Positions 60,232-64,000 of a DNA stretch of 64,000 bases are shown in pieces (within the stretch, counting starts at the first letter, position 1; each line of letters starts with the position of its first letter). The DNA lies in assembly GCA_002224055.1 (NCBI GenBank), contig AZLU01000046.1, forward strand, positions 170,566 through 234,565, given 5' to 3'. The notes below the pieces were generated by a model, which saw only the letters and a program-made list of their open reading frames with translations, had not been told where the DNA came from and ran no database searches. A program made the position numbers and the translations under genes. Source of the stretch: Pezizomycotina sp. ARF18. Taxonomy: Eukaryota; Ascomycota.

Positions 60232-62082
60232 TTATGAAGAAGGTCGCGGAGGTAGCGTCGGGCGGTGTTCCATCTGGCTTTGAAACCAGGCTTCGAATTG
60301 TTCCGCTCGCTCTTCTAAAGTCATATCTCCCGCATATAAAATGATCTCAAGATCGTCAAGTTCTTCCTCTGCGCTCAAGTAACCTGGATCGGAGGGTTCC
60401 GATTCATACAATGCACGAGCGAACTCTAAATCATACTCAAGGTCACTAGTCGTAAACTCTGGCCCGGCGTCATCCGATAGCAAGAACGCAAGCTTTGAAG
60501 AAGATGGCCGGGGTGGTAGCTCCGGCCTGGTACCATCGGCTGGAAAATCGGCTGACGCAGAAGCTCGCAACTCCGGTCTGGCGTCCTCTCCCAGGAGCAG
60601 AGAAATAGCTGATGACGCTCTCGATGAAAGAGGATCGCCAACAGGCTCGTCACTGACGTCAGCGTATTCCTGAGATTAGGCTGGGGTTTGCACACTGCTT
60701 CTTAATGTTGTAGTGCTTTATAGTAAGACTCCCCCTCGAGAGGAACATCCTGGTGACTATCATCCAGGTCACGAAAGCCAGCGCGAAGCAGAAAAGCGCC
60801 TCCTTCGTCGCCAGCGCGGCGATGGCAGGGGGTGCGTGTGCTGCTGCCCCTGCAAACCCGGCGGCGCACGCGGACTTTGCCGCTTCTACTGTTAGTACTT
60901 CCGCGGCGAGCGTGACCATGGCCGACGATGCAAAGAACCACAGGCCGAAGGTTGTCTTTTCGTATACCGCCCAGCCTCTCTTCGACCCGACGTGCCTCTC
61001 GACCTGGGTGCGGAGCTCGCCGAGGGGATCGCTGCTCCGGGCTACTTGGCGTGCGATTTGCAGCCATACGCCGTCGAAGAGGATTTTTTGCACCCACCGC
61101 GGCACGTCACCGACAGCGACGGCCTGTAGACCCGTAGTCCCTTCGGCCTATCGGTGGATTTGGCGTGTGGGATAATAAGCAGGCGCGACTTCCACGTCGT
61201 CAGCCAGGGCTTCAACTCGTAGTCCGGATCCTGTTTATCGTACATTGCGATATCTAACTTCGTACCGCATATTGCTAACCCTTTACGCTGCGTCATCACG
61301 ATACGCCGCATGAGCGACAGTATGAAATGCTGGCAGTTGTTTTCGAGGGATGCTGTAGGTCCCTATCTGTTTCATTTCGTCTATCACGAATTCGCCGAGG
61401 TTGTACACTTGGTTCGCGTCGTAGTCTGTTCTGCCGACGTGGTACGCTATGAACGTGGATTCCTGATCTTTCTTTTTCTTCTTATTGGGGTCTCTGGGGC
61501 CCGGATTAGACACATCTTCGTGCCGTAGCCATATCGGCGTGCTATCTCTTACACCCGACCCGATAAACCGTCTTATCTTACCAATTGGTAAATTCAAAAG
61601 CCTTTCGATGGCTATACCAGTCTGTAAAATACCGTTATCCGGCTTCTTCTTATCTGCAGCGAGGTGGAGTAAATGGCCCTGCGTGTACAAACTCCAGTGC
61701 CTCGTAGCTTCAACCATCGTGTTCCGCCTCTTGCACACGATCCAGACGTCGTGCGCCGCCGACTCCAGCGGTGGGAGTTCCCTGTGGAATGTTTCGCTGT
61801 GGCGTACTTCTGTTAAGAAACCGTAGTTTTGGATGTAAGCGAAGAAGTCATTGCGCTCGTCGCCGCGTGCGTGGAAGCGGAACCACCATGATTTGGATTC
61901 GAGGTCGTGGAGCGTTTTGCGATATTGGTCTGGACGGTGTCCGAGTATTTCGGCGTTCGTTGGGCCGGGGGTATGCTTTGGCGGGTGGACCATTCGTCGG
62001 GAATATGGTTCTGGAGAGAGTTGAGGAGGTCGCGGTAAGTAGAGGGGGAATTGGCATCTCGTGAGGCTCGCGCTTGTTCCAT
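60232..62082 (-). CDS. Fungal protein with LRAT/NlpC-P60-like His...Asn-Cys signature, membrane helices and PPRPSS tail; frame interrupted
   Basis: The start at 62082 reads MEQARASRDANSPSTYRDLL NSLQNHIPDEW; a frame change near 61985 leads to NAEILGHRPDQYRKTLHDLE SKSWWFRFHARGDE. The block HDVWIVCKRRNTMVEATRHW SLYTQGHLLHLAADKK (about 61765-61660) gives H-W-S-L-Y. Then TFIAYHVGRTDYDANQVYNL (about 61460-61400) leads, after a frame change, to ENNCQHFILSLMRRIV (about 61347-61300). A histidine strand followed by N-C-x-H/Q-F is the arrangement of LRAT-like/NlpC-P60 permuted papain folds (thiol acyltransferases or peptidases), so a Cys-dependent activity is plausible but inferred. Downstream are two hydrophobic segments (WFFASSAMVTLAAEVLTVEA; LFCFALAFVTWMIVTRMF, about 60960-60740). 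A long acidic tail contains TRPELPPRPSS and ends RPTLPPRPSS at 60232. Confidence 0.68.
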
Positions 62083-63491
62083 CGTGGGAGTACTAATCTA
62101 AGCAGGCTAATAGAGATATACTGCTCGAGTAACAGTTTCATACAGGTACAGCTTTTTCTTGCGATTGATATTCAAAATTGAAATGTTGGTCTACCTATAT
62201 TGCTCTTCAGATTCTATTAAGGACGTAGAGATAAGAGTAAAGATTGCTAAGGGACACGTCCCAGATGATCATGAATAATTCCTATTGAGGATTTAATTGA
62301 ATACCGTCGGAAACCCGACATATACGGTGGAATCAAAGTGACCAGATACATCCCTTGTCATTTCTTAATCCTATTCTCCTAGGAGGAACGAGTATAACAG
62401 AGCCGGAGAGCTTCGGTGCTGAGAGAACCATTACAAACATGACTGAGACGAGGCTGAACACCAGTAAACGGTCACGATACGTCCGAGCGTCAAGGTATTG
62501 ATGCGAGGGGCTTCCGCAAGGACTAATAAACTGTTGTATATCTGCGGAAGGTGGCCGCCCGCGGCACGATCGATGCGGTACTATGTTAACTCTTACTGCA
62601 CGCCGGAAAACAAATCGGATGCTCTGGTGAGTCGCCCCGATATCGATGCCGATTTACAAAACTTGATGATAAAACTCGCTTATTAATGTTTCTGCCTCCA
62701 GTCACATCTCTGGATGTCGCCTGTATGCATGCGATTTAATTAAATTCGAAGGAATGTGGCAAAAAATTTCGCTCGAGCAAGTAGTCACACGAAAGTCCGC
62801 GAAACAGGGACGGGAGGATTTTCTTGACATGGGGAAATCAAGTGTAACATATCGATCTATTACCGGCACTTCAAAACGCTAAACCAACTTGCACAAAAAA
62901 AAGCTGGTGCAGAACCACTGTAACCGGATCCACGAAGGCTTGCCTCCTTTGCTTCTTGTGTCTTTAATTTCTTCCGAACAAAGATTGAGGGATCGATGAA
63001 ATTTCGAAGCCCGTTCTACTTGACCGGCGGGCAAAAGATTAAGTGTCAAGAAGGGAAGAGGATGGTACGTGTATGAGGGTTTGTAGCCTCGGTTTTTCAA
63101 GGCTCTCATGCATTCGACGACGACGCTCAACGGGAAACACCCGACACTCCAAGCCTAGCAACCTAGGTACCCACGTATATCTTTCTGATCTCGCTCGCGG
63201 AGTACGTACTAGCTCACTAGCTGTATTGTCATTCTCTCTCAACCTCTCTGGCTCCTCGAAGGAAGGATTATTATTAGAAAACATCCGATCGCCCATCGCG
63301 AGGCTCATTTGTAGTTCATGTGCATAAGTCTGCTCCCAGGGAATAAGCCTATAGGAAGCGAGCAGGACCTAGGTCAAGCAGAGGTGTGATAAAATTCTTC
63401 ATGACACAATAGCTCTGCCCTCATCTTTTTGTTGAGCACATGAAGCTCCCGCATGTAATATATACAGATCATTTACAAACAAATATGAATT
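62083..63491. other. Intergenic, no recognised gene
   Basis: Several open frames of 60-94 codons overlap on both strands (for example 63039-63308 -, 63043-63327 +) without family features. A small unrecognised gene cannot be excluded. Confidence 0.4.
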
Positions 63492-63660
63492 TCAAAGGAA
63501 TCCGTTGATATCTCGCGGAGGAAGCATGAGCTCGCGAAGTTCGATCTGAGGGGGAGGTGGCGGTTCTCGATAATAAATATTCCCTATTTGGGACTTGCAC
63601 GCTTGAATTAAATCAGGTAACTCTCCTGACAGCACGTCATACACGCCCCGTTTAGAGGTC
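63492..63660 (-). CDS. Possible last exon of an unrecognised gene
   Basis: The - strand reads TSKRGVYDVLSGELPDLIQA, CKSQIGNIYYREPPPPPQIE and LRELMLPPRDINGFL to a stop at 63492-63494. The composition (amphipathic helix, proline-rich hinge, regular charge pattern) looks more protein-like than its surroundings. The upstream side is a T-rich stretch (63660-63690) with no clear acceptor or coding continuation, so this may be a fragment or the end of a gene whose body is elsewhere. No family is recognised. Confidence 0.3.
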
Positions 63661-64000
63661 AAAAAAAAAAAATCAAGCTTTTTTTTTGAGTTACCGGCGC
63701 TTCGGCGCGTTCGTTTGATTCACGGGTTCCTATTCGTTGGCCTGCAAATTCCTATTCTTTCGGATTCGTGAAGTGACAGTGGTGGCTGCTGGCAGAAGAC
63801 TTCAATTCGTTTCATTATCTGATTCGCGCAGCTAAAATACTTCAAAAAAAAAAAAAAAAAAGGAATCCTTACACCATCCTACACTTCCCTACCTTACTCT
63901 CATATGGCTCCATCGGTATTTGATTATTATATGTATGGGATATCGACTGAAATTTTCTACCTTTGTCCCCTTTCCTTACGAATTCTTCAAAACCTGCAAA
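63661..64000. other. Window edge, A/T-run-rich sequence
   Basis: Contains an A-rich run (63661-63672), a T9 run (63679-63687) and A18 (63844-63861). No gene is recognised before the window ends. Confidence 0.45.

Noticed and set aside
170-62082. Treating every interrupted gene as a pseudogene
   Set aside because: Breaks are overwhelmingly one-base homopolymer shortfalls, while splice junctions and catalytic motifs are preserved. This fits sequence error better than loss of function for most of the genes.

Overview
This window looks like nuclear DNA of a filamentous ascomycete (Pezizomycotina). The reasons are short introns of about 60-140 bp with GT..AG ends, many A/T runs of 16-28 bases, and a gene set typical of that group: DUF6601, a Dabb protein, a PTH11-like rhodopsin-domain protein, a fungal NB-ARC/TPR protein, RQC2, PMR1 and CSC1. 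I cannot name a genus. All assignments come from reading translations; no search was run.

Layout. 0.2-4.3 kb: CSC1-type channel gene (+). 5.2-15.9 kb: a large, strongly diverged tandem array with a period of about 480 bp, fading toward 17 kb. 18.9-19.05 kb: a 128-bp non-autonomous hAT-like element with an 8-bp target duplication. 19.4-32.6 kb: a gene island with a rhodopsin-domain membrane protein (+), a Dabb protein (-), an unnamed fungal membrane-anchored protein (-), an NB-ARC/TPR NLR-like protein (+) and RQC2 (-). 33.4-38.9 kb: a second array that appears to be the same repeat family in the opposite orientation, so the island lies between inverted arrays. 39.4-52.7 kb: a compact block with PMR1 (-), an unnamed membrane protein (-), a kinase-like protein (+), a small membrane protein (-), a multi-pass membrane protein (+) and a Kre9/Knh1-like secretory protein (-). 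52.7-58.8 kb: no recognisable gene. 58.8-62.1 kb: DUF6601 protein (+) and a protein with an LRAT/NlpC-like His...Cys signature (-).

Nearly every gene is broken by one-base frameshifts. Where the expected reading is clear, the break is almost always a homopolymer one base too short, including in conserved housekeeping genes. I therefore read most breaks as consensus sequence error rather than gene death, and report genes as CDS spanning the breaks. Splice junctions, catalytic motifs and termini are otherwise well preserved.

Functionally, CSC1 and PMR1 both concern cation handling (stress-gated channel; Golgi Ca/Mn pump) and RQC2 is ribosome quality control. The NLR-like and rhodopsin-domain proteins are the accessory, fast-evolving type. 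The genes do not form an obvious pathway or biosynthetic cluster. The most unusual feature is the pair of inverted diverged 480-bp arrays.
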